This document shows, piece after piece, positions 26,523-35,738 of a stretch of 37,190 nt of DNA. This DNA is from Deltaproteobacteria bacterium (GTDB lineage Bacteria > Desulfobacterota > Desulfarculia > Adiutricales > Adiutricaceae). Both the position numbers and the translations under genes were made by a program. The DNA lies in contig JAISET010000027.1 in the NCBI GenBank assembly GCA_031264015.1, positions 1 through 37,190 of the forward strand, written 5' to 3'. Positions within the stretch are counted from its first letter, which is position 1; every line of letters starts with the position of its first letter. The notes beneath the pieces were generated by a model. That model was given only the letters and a program-made list of their open reading frames with translations, had not been told where the DNA came from and did no database searches.

Positions 26523-27038
26523 ATGGAAACGCCATCCGACAGCCACCAGCGGCACACCCTGTCGCTGCTGGTCGACAACCGCCCGGGGGTCCTGGCCAGG
26601 GTGGCCACGCTGGTCTCCGGCAGGGGGTACAACATCGAATCCCTCTCCGTCTCCGAGACCATGGACCCGGCCGTCTCTTTGATCACCCTGATCGTCAGCG
26701 GCAGCCCCAGGATCGTCAGCCAGATAGTCAAGCAGCTCAGAAAGCTCATCAACGTCATCAAGGTCTCCGACCTGGCCGAGGTGGACTACGTGGAGCGCCA
26801 GCTGGTCATCGTCAGGGTCAGGGCCCAGAACGGCCACCGCGAGGAGATCATGCGCCTCTGCGAGATCTTCCGGGGCAAGGTCATCGACGTCAGCAACAAG
26901 ACCTACACCATCGAGATCACCGGGGGCCAGGACAAGATCAGGGCCGCCCTCAACCTGCTCTCCGAGTTCGGCATCGAGGAGCAGGTCTCCACGGGCCTGA
27001 CGGCCATGCCCAGGAGTTTCCAGCCCTCCCGGAAGTAG
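26523..27038 (+). CDS. ilvN: acetolactate synthase small (regulatory) subunit
   Basis: 171 residues. An N-terminal ACT domain (TLSLLVDNRPGVLARVATLV, then GYNIESLSVSETMDP) binds the feedback inhibitor valine in this family. The C-terminal domain (EEIMRLCEIFRGKVIDVSNKTY split over its motif) contacts and activates the large subunit. GGGGAG precedes the ATG by about nine bases. The 225-bp gap from ilvB contains AT-rich sequence, so a separate promoter is possible. The long form is closer to IlvH/IlvN of most bacteria than to the short E. coli IlvN or IlvM. Confidence 0.95.
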   Translation: METPSDSHQRHTLSLLVDNRPGVLARVATLVSGRGYNIESLSVSETMDPAVSLITLIVSGSPRIVSQIVKQLRKLINVIKVSDLAEVDYVERQLVIVRVRAQNGHREEIMRLCEIFRGKVIDVSNKTYTIEITGGQDKIRAALNLLSEFGIEEQVSTGLTAMPRSFQPSRK

Positions 27039-27442
27039 CCGGAGACCGGCGCCGGCGTCCCTGACGTCCGGGACGTCCGGAACGCCCCGGCGGCCGACAG
27101 CCTGGCTGGAAACGCTTGCGGCTTGCATTTTGTCGACCGACAGTTTACTTTTTATTTCTTATATCTTGCTGTTTTGCTATTATGTTGCTTTAAGGTCGTC
27201 ATTTTCCTGCATGATACAAAAACATCCCTGATAGAGTCCCAGGCTATTTAGATATAATTTTTGGTCTTTTTAGCATTTTATAATTTTTGACAACAAAAAT
27301 TAATCAATTTAATTAATTTGACCTCAAACGTCGTCCGCCTTTTTCCCTTTCCCGTCTTCCGCCGCCGCCCCGGGGCTGGCGGAGCCTGGGGAAAGGCCGG
27401 GGGGCGGGCCGGGCCCCGACGGGGCCCCCGCAAGGAGCGGCA
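27039..27442. other. spacer between ilvN and ilvC with possible promoter
   Basis: 404 bp. The centre (27140-27330) is AT-rich and includes TATAAT at 27253-27258 and TTGACA at 27287-27292, which are not correctly paired with each other. A promoter for ilvC is plausible; no gene is present. Confidence 0.4.
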
Positions 27443-28438
27443 ATGAAGATCTTCTACGAGAAAGACGCGCCGACCGAGCCCCTGGCCGGCAAGACCATAG
27501 CGGTCATCGGCTACGGCAGCCAGGGCCACTCCCAGGCGCAGAACCTCCGGGACTCCGGCCTCAAAGTCGTGGTGGGCCAGAGGCCGGGCTCGGCCAACTA
27601 CGACCTGGCCGTCGAGCACGGCTTCAAGCCCGTCTCGGCCTCCGAGGCGGCGGAGCAGGCCGACCTGATCCAGCTCCTCATGCAGGACCACCTCCAGCCC
27701 GAGATCTACCAAAAAGACGTCCTGCCGCACCTGAAACCCGGCAAGATGCTCCTCTTCAGCCACGGCTTCTCCATCCACTTCAACCAGATCACCCCGCCCA
27801 AGGACATCAACGTCGGCATGGTCGCCCCCAAGGGCCCGGGCCACCTGGTCAGAAGCGAGTACGTCAAGGGCGCCGGGGTCCCGGCTTTGATCGCCATCCA
27901 CCAGAACTCCAACGGCCTGGCCGAGCCCTGGGCCCTGGCCTACGCCACCGGCATCGGCGCCACCAGGGCTGGCCTCATCCAGACCACCTTCGAGGAGGAG
28001 ACGGAGACCGATCTCTTCGGCGAGCAGGCGGTCCTCTGCGGCGGCGTCTCCGAGCTCATCAAGGCCGGCTGGGAGACCTTGGTCGAGGCGGGCTACCAGC
28101 CCGAGATCGCCTACTTCGAGTGCCTGCACGAGATGAAGCTCATCGTCGACCTGATGTACCAGGGCGGCCTGGACATGATGCGCTACTCCGTCTCCGACAC
28201 GGCCGAGTACGGCGACTACTCCCGCGGCCGCCGCATCGTCACCGACCAGACCCGCGAGGAGATGGCCGAGATTTTGAGGGAGATCCAGGAGGGCGAGTTC
28301 GCCGGGGAGTGGATCCTCGAGAACAAGGCCGGCCGCCCCAACTTCCTGGCCCGCCGCCGCCACGAGGCCGAGCACCCCATCAACGAGGTCGGCCGCAGCC
28401 TCCGAAAAATGATGTCCTGGCTCAACAAGGGCCTGTGA
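27443..28438 (+). CDS. ilvC: ketol-acid reductoisomerase
   Basis: 331 residues, class I length. It isomerises and reduces acetolactate with NADPH and Mg2+, the second step of branched-chain amino acid synthesis. The nucleotide-binding loop [19 protein letters not shown] is at the N-terminus; [20 protein letters not shown] with the metal-binding Asp/Glu, and [20 protein letters not shown] (second metal and substrate region) are intact. AAGGAG lies 6 bp before the ATG. It follows ilvB and ilvN in the same direction, giving the order ilvBNC. Confidence 0.97.
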   Translation: MKIFYEKDAPTEPLAGKTIAVIGYGSQGHSQAQNLRDSGLKVVVGQRPGSANYDLAVEHGFKPVSASEAAEQADLIQLLMQDHLQPEIYQKDVLPHLKPGKMLLFSHGFSIHFNQITPPKDINVGMVAPKGPGHLVRSEYVKGAGVPALIAIHQNSNGLAEPWALAYATGIGATRAGLIQTTFEEETETDLFGEQAVLCGGVSELIKAGWETLVEAGYQPEIAYFECLHEMKLIVDLMYQGGLDMMRYSVSDTAEYGDYSRGRRIVTDQTREEMAEILREIQEGEFAGEWILENKAGRPNFLARRRHEAEHPINEVGRSLRKMMSWLNKGL

Positions 28439-28642
28439 CCCCCCGGCGTCCCGCCCCCCCGGAAGCTTTTCCGGCGTCGGGCTTTTTGACGAAAACTTAA
28501 GTCCGCGGGCGGGCCCGGGCCTTCCGAAGCCGGGTCTTTCGAGGGCTTCAAGTCCGGGCAAGTCCCGGGCTTTTAAAATTGCCCCCGGCTTTTGACCAGG
28601 CATGTCCTGGGGCGGCGGCGCCGAGACCCAACGGGTGTTTTT

Positions 28643-29398
28643 ATGAGAACTTGTCAACGGGAACTGGCCCGGCTGCTGGCCCAGAGCGGCGCGCTGTACT
28701 TCGACGAGGGGCTGACCCTCAAGGACGGCCGTCCCACCCCCTATTTCGTCAACTTCGGACTCTTCCGCACCGGCAGGCTCGTCTCCGACCTCGGCCGCAT
28801 CATGGCCGACTTCCTCCAGGAGACGGCCACGGTCGACGACTTCGACGTCATCGTCGGGCCCAGCTACAAGGGCAGCGCCCTGGCCATCGCCACGGTGGAG
28901 GCCCTCTGGCGCGGGCACAACGTCGACAAAAGCTTCGACTACGACCGCAAGGAGGCCAAGACCCACGGCGAGGGCTCCCGCGAGGAGGCCCTGTTCGTCA
29001 CCGGGGCCCTGGGGGACGGGTCCCGGGTCCTGATCGTCGACGACGTGGCCACCACCATGGCCACCAAGTTCGACATCCTCGGCCAGCTGACCGCCCAGGC
29101 CATCAAGAGCGGCCACAGCTACTACCCGGCCGGGGTCGCCCTCTTTCTGGACCGCCAGCAGACCACCGCCGTCTACGACGCCGACGGGGTCCCCGAGGCG
29201 GGGGTCAAGGGCCAGGACGCCGTCAAGAACTTCAAGATCAAGACCGGCCTCGAGGTCCAGACCATCCTGGGCATCCGGGAGACCGTCGAGTATCTCTCCG
29301 CCGAGAAGATACCCGTCCGCCAGGGCGGCCAGCCGGCCGTCCTGACCGACTCCACGGTCAGGGCCCTCATCCACTACCTCGACCTCTACGGCGTCTGA
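28643..29398 (+). CDS. pyrE: orotate phosphoribosyltransferase
   Basis: 251 residues from ATG 28643. The frame is open to 28592, but the shorter start gives the usual N-terminus (ELARLLAQSGALYFDEGLTL). The enzyme joins orotate to PRPP to make OMP in pyrimidine synthesis. The PRPP-binding motif VLIVDDVATT is intact. DVIVGPSYKGSALAIATVEAL and the flexible catalytic loop with FDYDRKEAKTHGEG are visible. It is longer than E. coli PyrE (213), like the longer form in several other phyla. Spacing of 204 bp from ilvC suggests separate expression; the linkage is probably incidental. Confidence 0.94.
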   Translation: MRTCQRELARLLAQSGALYFDEGLTLKDGRPTPYFVNFGLFRTGRLVSDLGRIMADFLQETATVDDFDVIVGPSYKGSALAIATVEALWRGHNVDKSFDYDRKEAKTHGEGSREEALFVTGALGDGSRVLIVDDVATTMATKFDILGQLTAQAIKSGHSYYPAGVALFLDRQQTTAVYDADGVPEAGVKGQDAVKNFKIKTGLEVQTILGIRETVEYLSAEKIPVRQGGQPAVLTDSTVRALIHYLDLYGV

Positions 29399-29595
29399 GC
29401 CCGCCGGCCGCCCGGCGCCCCGGCGCCCCGGCCGCCGGCCCCGACAAACCGGCGGGCGGACCGGGGAAAAAGGAAAAAGGGGCGGCGGGCCCGAGGATGT
29501 CCGGGGGGGGTTGCGGCCGGAACCAGACGGCGGACCGATGAAGTTTAGAGCCAGGCGTCAATAGTCAACAAGCAAGCGGCAAGCTCGATTTTTGC

Positions 29596-29645
29596 GGGCC
29601 TGTTCGTCCGGCCGACAGCCGGGCAGACAGGCCCTTTTCTTTTGG
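29596..29645 (+). terminator. intrinsic terminator, forward strand
   Basis: GGGCCTGT (29596-29603) pairs with ACAGGCCC (29627-29634), with an inner CGGC/GCCG, followed by TTTTCTTTT. It could end pyrE read-through. Confidence 0.65.
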
Positions 29646-29865
29646 ACGGGCGGACAGGCCCGTTTCTTTTGGCCCGGTGGTCCGCCGCCGGGGCGGGGAA
29701 ACGCCCGTCTCTTGGCGGACTTGCGCGAAGGCCGGGGCGAGGAGGAACGAGGGAAAAGACGAGGAAAGACGAGGCGAACGACCCAAAAGGAAAAACAAAG
29801 ACGGACAAAGGAAGTAAAAGGCTGGCAAAGGGAAAGTGAAAAAAGCTCGGAAGGAGGCGGAAGGC

Positions 29866-29928
29866 GAGGAAGGCAAGGAAGGCAAGGAAGCCGAGGAAGG
29901 CGAGGAAAGCGAGGAAAGCGAGGAAGGC
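29866..29928. repeat. 9-bp tandem repeat, seven units
   Basis: Seven units of the form GAGGAAGGC with single-base variation. Same length class and similar purine make-up as the repeat within waaA. Confidence 0.85.
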
Positions 29929-29977
29929 GGTGGGAGAGGAAGCCGCCGGGTTGCCAAAAACCGGCTCCCAGAAAATA

Positions 29978-30011
29978 GGAAGGCCCCCCGTCGCTCTACG
30001 GGGAGCCTTCC
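29978..30011 (-). terminator. terminator-like hairpin, reverse strand
   Basis: A 14-bp stem with one mismatch (GGAAGGCCCCCCGT / ACGGGGAGCCTTCC) and a 6-base loop. On the reverse strand it is followed by TATTTTCT. It lies downstream of the B12 riboswitch unit as a second stop. Confidence 0.55.
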
Positions 30012-30117
30012 ACAAACGACTCTCGACCGGGCGCCTCGAGGGGCGCCAATAAGGCTGAAACAAGGCCGAAATAAAGCCGATAGGAAACGCGGGCTGGCAA
30101 AAACGTTCGACGTCGGT

Positions 30118-30144
30118 AAAAAAGGGTCTAAACCGAATTTAGAC
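30118..30144 (-). terminator. intrinsic terminator of the riboswitch unit
   Basis: On the reverse strand, GTCTAAA and TTTAGAC form a perfect 7-bp stem with a 5-base loop, followed by CC and six T. It lies 14 bp after the last in-frame stop of the broken gene. Confidence 0.8.
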
Positions 30145-30158
30145 GCGGTCGCGCGCGC

Positions 30159-30451
30159 CTACCGCCGTTGGAAAATGTCCCAAACCAAGGAACGATCTAA
30201 GGGAGAGAGCCGTTTCCCATAAACCGTCCCCTGGCCGGGGAGCTCGTAGAACAGGCCCCGCCAGGAGCTTGGACGCCAGACTCGCCTTGTCGACCGCGGA
30301 GGTGGACGGGCAATGCTTGACGGCGTCCCGGCCCCGGACGCGCCGGGCCGGTCCAGTTTGTTTGGTACCCAGGGGATTCCCCACTACCCAAGGGTGCGGC
30401 GCCCGACATGAACCTCGTGCCGTGGCGGCGCCAAAACAAATAGTCCGACAA
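30159..30451 (-). pseudogene. broken short gene under the tandem B12 riboswitches
   Basis: Between the second aptamer and the terminator no frame is intact. Pieces in three frames look protein-like in succession. The first is DYLFWRRHGTRF and, further on, GYQTNW...GRRQA. The second is STSAVDKASLASKLLAG. The third, ending with a stop at 30159-30161, is ELPGQGTVYGKRLSPLDRSL then VWDIFQRR. The RHG and Q-T-[ND]...G-x-x-Q-A spacing faintly recalls alpha-ribazole phosphatase (CobC, histidine phosphatase family), which would suit B12 control. This likeness is weak, and the region may instead be a different decayed gene or non-coding leader. Confidence 0.3.
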
Positions 30452-30651
30452 GGTTTTCTGGCTTACGGATTTTTATAGCCGGCCGATCCTCGGGACTCTC
30501 GTCTCCTCGGATTTTTTAAACGCCCTAGGCGCGCCTTGCGACTCTGACCACAGCGCGAAAGCAACCTGGGCGTCCGGCCGTCCTATGCCGATCACAGCGG
30601 CGGGACCGCGTTCGATTCTCACGAACTTCCTTCTCGAACAGCTACTTGCCG
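30446..30651 (-). ncRNA. cobalamin riboswitch, promoter-distal aptamer
   Basis: Reverse strand. P1 pairs CGGCAAG (30651-30645) with CTTGTCG (30452-30446). Inside are the conserved core GGAAGTTCGTGAGAATCG, then GCGGTCCCGCCGCTGTGATC (B12-box region) and, near the 3' end, AAGCCAGAAAACCTTGTC, matching the family's CAG-n-n-ACCTGCC-type closing element with changes. No T-tract terminator follows directly, so if functional it might act on translation. The downstream reading frame is broken. Confidence 0.82.
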
Positions 30652-30811
30652 ATGGTAAATAGTTAGGGGTTCACCTCCAAGAATAAATGATGCGCACCAG
30701 CAGCCTCGATACCGGTCCGTTTTCCCTCCCAAAGGGAGTTCCGTGACCATTGGGACGCGCCAAGTGGCGCCCCAAAGCCGCTCAAACTCTCAAGGTGTTG
30801 CCCGGAGCAAC
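30652..30811 (-). other. linker between the two riboswitch units
   Basis: 160 bp on the transcript between terminator 30812-30850 and the second aptamer. It includes a GGGCGC/GCGCCC-type arm pair around CCACTT and a CTCCCTTTGGGAG hairpin. TTGGAGGTGAACCCC resembles a ribosome site with GTG, but a stop follows after three codons. No gene. Confidence 0.4.
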
Positions 30812-30850
30812 AAAAAACCCGAACCGACCTCCGCATGGGGTCAATTCGGG
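30812..30850 (-). terminator. intrinsic terminator of the promoter-proximal riboswitch
   Basis: On the reverse strand CCCGAATTGACC pairs with GGTCGGTTCGGG (12 bp including two G-U pairs), followed by six T. It begins 48 bases after the aptamer and is the likely expression platform: cobalamin binding would favour termination. Confidence 0.85.
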
Positions 30851-30897
30851 AAGATGGTGCGACAAAGCATCACCCTCCCGAGCCACGGGGAAAGCAA

Positions 30898-31067
30898 TGC
30901 CAGGCAGGTCTTCTGACTTCCGGATCGTCCGCGGATGACGGGCGCCTCGTCGGCCACCCCATCCTCGTCCCCGGTCACAGCGGCGGGCCCGCTCCCGATT
31001 TTAACGGGATTCCCTCTTTAGGATCATGTCCAAACACAAAAAATATTCGGCATGATCGAACCTGACA
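30898..31067 (-). ncRNA. cobalamin riboswitch, promoter-proximal aptamer
   Basis: Reverse strand. P1 pairs TGTCAGG (31067-31061) with CCTGGCA (30904-30898, one G-U). The conserved core reads GGGAATCCCGTTAAAATC, then GCGGGCCCGCCGCTGTGACC, and the 3' element is GAAGTCAGAAGACCTGCC, all close to the cobalamin family consensus. It is followed by an intrinsic terminator and by a second aptamer. Confidence 0.92.
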
Positions 31068-31213
31068 CAGAAAATTTAGCACACCTGGAAAACGAAAGCA
31101 AGATCTTTTCCGGGGCCCGAAAACCTCCTGAAAAAAATTTTGACCGATCCCGCCCCGATCTTTAGACGGGCTGATTGAATCAAATTCATAGATATTTTTT
31201 CTAATTTTATCTA

Positions 31214-31244
31214 ATTATATATCTTGAGACTATAAGTTAGTCAA
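31214..31244 (-). promoter_or_regulatory. promoter of the riboswitch unit
   Basis: On the reverse strand TTGACT (31244-31239) is followed by TATATAAT; TATATA begins after 17 bp and TATAAT after 19 bp. Transcription would start near 31207, about 140 bp before the first aptamer. Confidence 0.55.
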
Positions 31245-31456
31245 AAAATTTCTTTTTCCCGCCGTCGTCGAACAAATCATGACTCCTGATGACATCATGA
31301 CGGCTTGTGTCAGGAAGGCTTCATGACCGACGGCGTTTTTCCCCGAAAAGACAAAAGGGGCGTGGGGAAAAAAATATTTATTGGCCCCCTTTCAGCCGTC
31401 CGCCGTCCGCCGTCCGCCGTTCCCCCGCGGCGCCCCGGCCCGTTTAAGTCTCCGGC
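31245..31456. other. divergent/3' spacer with 7-bp repeat
   Basis: No gene. A GCCGTCC tandem repeat (3.9 units) occupies 31395-31421, just beyond the transglycosylase stop. A GACATCATGACG-like palindromic patch lies near 31288-31300. Confidence 0.45.
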
Positions 31457-32722
31457 CTACTGGGCTCCCAGGTGCCGCGCCACAAAGAGGACGGTGTTGA
31501 CGTAGGTGGCGCTGCGGTTGTAGAGCATGACGACCTTGCGCCTGGCCTCCTGGTCGGCCATGGGCCCCCGCCAGCCGCTCCCCCTGAGGAAGTTGCCGAT
31601 GCTGAAGACGGCGTCGGTCTTGTCGAAGAGGTCTATCCGGCCGTCCCCGTTGCCGTCCACGGCGAACTTGCTGATGTTGGAGGGCATGAACTGGCCGTAG
31701 CCGATGGCCCCGTAGACCGAGCCCGGAAACTCGGAGGGGTCCAGCCTGTTGCGCCAGGCGTATTCCAGCAGGGCCCTGAGCTCGTCGGCAGCCCAGCCGC
31801 CCCGGGCCTCGGCGGTCTCCTTGAGGTAGGCCCGGGCCTCGGAGTTGGTGTCGATGTCCGTCAGCCTGGGAGCCACCAGGTCATAATTGGCCGAGGCGGC
31901 CATGGAGGCCAGCGAGTGGGCAGCCTTCTGGGTGCCGAAAAAGGTGCCGTAGCCCGTCTCGATCCACATGATCGAGGCCACCACCTGGCCGGGGACCCCG
32001 TAGGCCGCCTCCATCCTGTCGAAAAGAGGCTTGTCGGCGGCGTAGTGGCCGGCGATGGTCGCCAGGGCCGTCTTGTTGGTGAACTGCCCGTGGGTGGCCG
32101 TGCGCGAGGGCTCCCTGGCGGGCGGGGGCTTGTACTGGGAGAGGTCCCGGACCTTCCCCTTGATCAGGGCGACCTTGAGCCTGACGTCCAGGTCGTCGGT
32201 GATCTTCCCGTCGGCGGCCAGGCCGTTGTCGCTTTGAAACGCCTGGACCACCTTCTTGGTCCCCGGGCCCATGCGCCCGTCAATGCCGACGTCGTAGCCC
32301 AGCTCGAAGAGCTTCTCCTGGACGGACCTGGTCAGGTCCGACCGGTAGAAGATCCCGTAAAGCTCCCTAAGCTTCGTCTCCATGGGCGCCGGGTTGAAAC
32401 GAAGCCCCGGGCTGTTAAAAAAAGCCGCCAGATTGGCCTCCGGCAGGCCCCGGTCCCTCAGCCTGCGGGCCAGGTCCGTCCATGGCGCGGCCACCCCCCT
32501 GACCGCGGCCCCCGTCCCCGGCCGAGGGGCGGGGGGAGCCGACGGGTCGGAGCCCTCGGGACGCCCCCTGCCGCCGCAGCCGGCCAGCAGGAGCGACGCC
32601 GCCAGACAGACGGCCAGGGCGAGCCTCAGGAAAATAATCGTCCGCGGGAAGGCCCCGGGCGAGGGTAAACGCCGGGAGGAAAGCAGGGAGGGGGCCGGAC
32701 CGGCCGGCGGGGGGGTGGTCAT
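31457..32722 (-). CDS. MltB-type lytic murein transglycosylase lipoprotein
   Basis: 421 residues from the ATG whose first base is 32722; an upstream in-frame TTG is not needed. A long N-terminal region leads to a hydrophobic segment and lipobox LAGC (Cys49), so it should be lipid-anchored, probably in the outer membrane. The SLT_2/MltB domain includes the catalytic Glu in SIMWIETGYGTFFG, then AIGYGQFMPSNISKFAVDGN and WRGP near the end. It cleaves the MurNAc-GlcNAc bond to form 1,6-anhydroMurNAc. Unusually, a peptidoglycan-binding (PG_binding_1) segment, QEKLFELGYDVGIDGRMGPG to LAADGKITDD, lies inside the N-terminal part, between the PMETKLRELYG segment and the catalytic core, instead of at the C-terminus. 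Confidence 0.9.
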   Translation of the reverse strand: MTTPPPAGPAPSLLSSRRLPSPGAFPRTIIFLRLALAVCLAASLLLAGCGGRGRPEGSDPSAPPAPRPGTGAAVRGVAAPWTDLARRLRDRGLPEANLAAFFNSPGLRFNPAPMETKLRELYGIFYRSDLTRSVQEKLFELGYDVGIDGRMGPGTKKVVQAFQSDNGLAADGKITDDLDVRLKVALIKGKVRDLSQYKPPPAREPSRTATHGQFTNKTALATIAGHYAADKPLFDRMEAAYGVPGQVVASIMWIETGYGTFFGTQKAAHSLASMAASANYDLVAPRLTDIDTNSEARAYLKETAEARGGWAADELRALLEYAWRNRLDPSEFPGSVYGAIGYGQFMPSNISKFAVDGNGDGRIDLFDKTDAVFSIGNFLRGSGWRGPMADQEARRKVVMLYNRSATYVNTVLFVARHLGAQ

Positions 32723-32912
32723 TTTCACCAATCCTCATGTCAAGAAAAAACAGGCCGGACAAGGGTCGTCGGCCGGCCGGGGAAAAAACTTGCCAAAACG
32801 TTCCGTCAGAAGCGAGTTCTGTCGGAGAGAAGCGGGTTCCGCCGTAAAGAAGCGGGTTCCGCCGGGTCCGCGTCAGGCAGGACAGGCGGCGGCGGGCCGG
32901 CGTCGGCCGCCC

Positions 32913-33608
32913 CTAGACGATGACCATCTTCCTGATGGCCTTGACGACCTCCCCGGGGTCGTCGTGCAGGGTGAAGATGTCCAGATCCTCGGGGGAGATC
33001 CGCCCGGTCTTGAGCATGGAGCCCTTGATCCAGTCCACCAGACCGCTCCAGTAGTCGACACCCATCAGGAAGGCCGGGAAGGGCCTGATCCGCTTGGTCT
33101 GAATGAGGGTCAGGGCCTCGAAGAGCTCGTCGAGGGTGCCGAAGCCGCCGGGAAAGATGACGTAGGCCTGGCTGTACTTGACGAAGACGACCTTGCGGAT
33201 GAAGAAGTAGTGAAAGTTCAGCTCCACGTTGGCGAAGCTGTTGGGCTGCTGCTCGTGGGGCAGCTCGATGTTCAGGCCGATGGAGAGCCCGCCGGCCTTG
33301 GCCGCGCCCTTGTTGGCCGCCTCCATGACCCCGCCGCCGCCTCCGGAGACGACCCCGAAGCCCGCCCCGGCCAGCAGCTCGGCCGTCCGCTCGGTCATCT
33401 GGTAGGCCGGGTCCTCCGGCTTGGTCCTGGCCGAGCCGAAAATGGAGACGCAGGGGCCGACCTGGCTCATGATGGAGAAACTTTTGACGAACTCGCTCAT
33501 AATGGAGAACATGCGCCAGCTCTCCTCGGGCCCCATCGAGTTGACGGGAAAGGGGTCGCTGGCCATTATTTTGCGTTTGTGCTCGTTGGATTTAAAAGAA
33601 GACGCCAT
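32913..33608 (-). CDS. LOG-family protein (TIGR00730-type)
   Basis: 231 residues of the LOG/'lysine decarboxylase-like' Rossmann family. The diagnostic PGGFGTLDELFEAL motif (PGGxGTxxE) and the SGGGGGVMEAANKGA loop are intact, and FGSAR stands at the start of the fold. Proven members release the base from nucleoside 5'-monophosphates (cytokinin activation in plants; nucleotide turnover in bacteria); they are not decarboxylases. The bacterial role is usually unassigned. An N-terminal extension of about 50 residues precedes the fold, with alternative internal Met15. It lies upstream of the transglycosylase on the same strand with a 190-bp gap. Confidence 0.9.
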   Translation of the reverse strand: MASSFKSNEHKRKIMASDPFPVNSMGPEESWRMFSIMSEFVKSFSIMSQVGPCVSIFGSARTKPEDPAYQMTERTAELLAGAGFGVVSGGGGGVMEAANKGAAKAGGLSIGLNIELPHEQQPNSFANVELNFHYFFIRKVVFVKYSQAYVIFPGGFGTLDELFEALTLIQTKRIRPFPAFLMGVDYWSGLVDWIKGSMLKTGRISPEDLDIFTLHDDPGEVVKAIRKMVIV

Positions 33609-35368
<1,760 letters not shown>

Positions 35369-35738
35369 GACCAACAATCCCGTCCCCCCGCCCGGCCGAA
35401 CGTTCCGGGCGCGGCGGGCGGGCGGGACGCCCAAATAGGACGAGACAGGCCGGACGAGGCAGGCCGGCCGCCGCCGTCGGCCGCCAGTGTCGGCCGGCGA
35501 AACCGTCGGCCCCCCGGCCCCCCGGGAAGGGGGGTTAATTTTACGACGAGCGGGCCGCCGCGTTTATTTTTCGACTTTCCATTTTTTTTCTTGCGCGTCG
35601 ACGAAAAAAGACCGACCATTTCATTATATAAAACCCAAACAAACTTGTGTTTTTTCTTGTCGGCCGGACGGGCGGGGGATTTTTCTGCCCGGGGCGGGCG
35701 TTTTTTATCCCCGTGACCCCAAAGAAAGGGAGCTTACC
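35369..35738. other. spacer between gapA and cobT
   Basis: 370 bp, no gene. A long imperfect inverted repeat follows gapA (CGTCCC..CGCCCG against CGGGCG..GGGACG). An AT-rich window with ATTATATAAAAC near 35623-35634 may contain a promoter. I looked for a cobalamin riboswitch in front of cobT and saw none. Confidence 0.45.
35687..35706 (+). terminator. short terminator-like hairpin before cobT
   Basis: GCCCG-GGG-CGGGC followed by G and six T, ending 32 bp before the cobT start. It could be a read-through stop or an attenuator in the cobT leader. Confidence 0.5.

Larger units (their letters stand above)
29399..30117. other. GC-rich spacer with hairpins and repeats, no gene
   Basis: Open frames here, including a 172-codon reverse frame (29545-30063), consist of Phe/Ala/Leu or Glu/Gly repeats and Pro/Arg-rich text and have no family likeness. 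Two terminators and a 9-bp tandem repeat are annotated separately. A partly repeated 27-bp unit (ACAGGCCC-TTTCTTTTGG) occurs at about 29627 and 29654. Confidence 0.5.

Noticed and set aside
27278-29374. 698-codon reverse frame across ilvC and pyrE
   Set aside because: Runs antisense to two well-conserved genes; its length reflects lack of stops in GC-rich codon patterns.
29545-30063. 172-codon reverse frame with Phe/Ala/Leu repeats
   Set aside because: Repeat text comes from the 9-bp array at 29866-29928; no family likeness, no ribosome site.
31472-32668. 398-codon forward frame opposite the transglycosylase
   Set aside because: Shadow of the reverse-strand gene, which has a lipobox and an intact catalytic motif.
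35369-35738. Cobalamin riboswitch in front of cobT
   Set aside because: Neither the GCCGCTGT core nor the ACCTGCC closing element is present on the forward strand.
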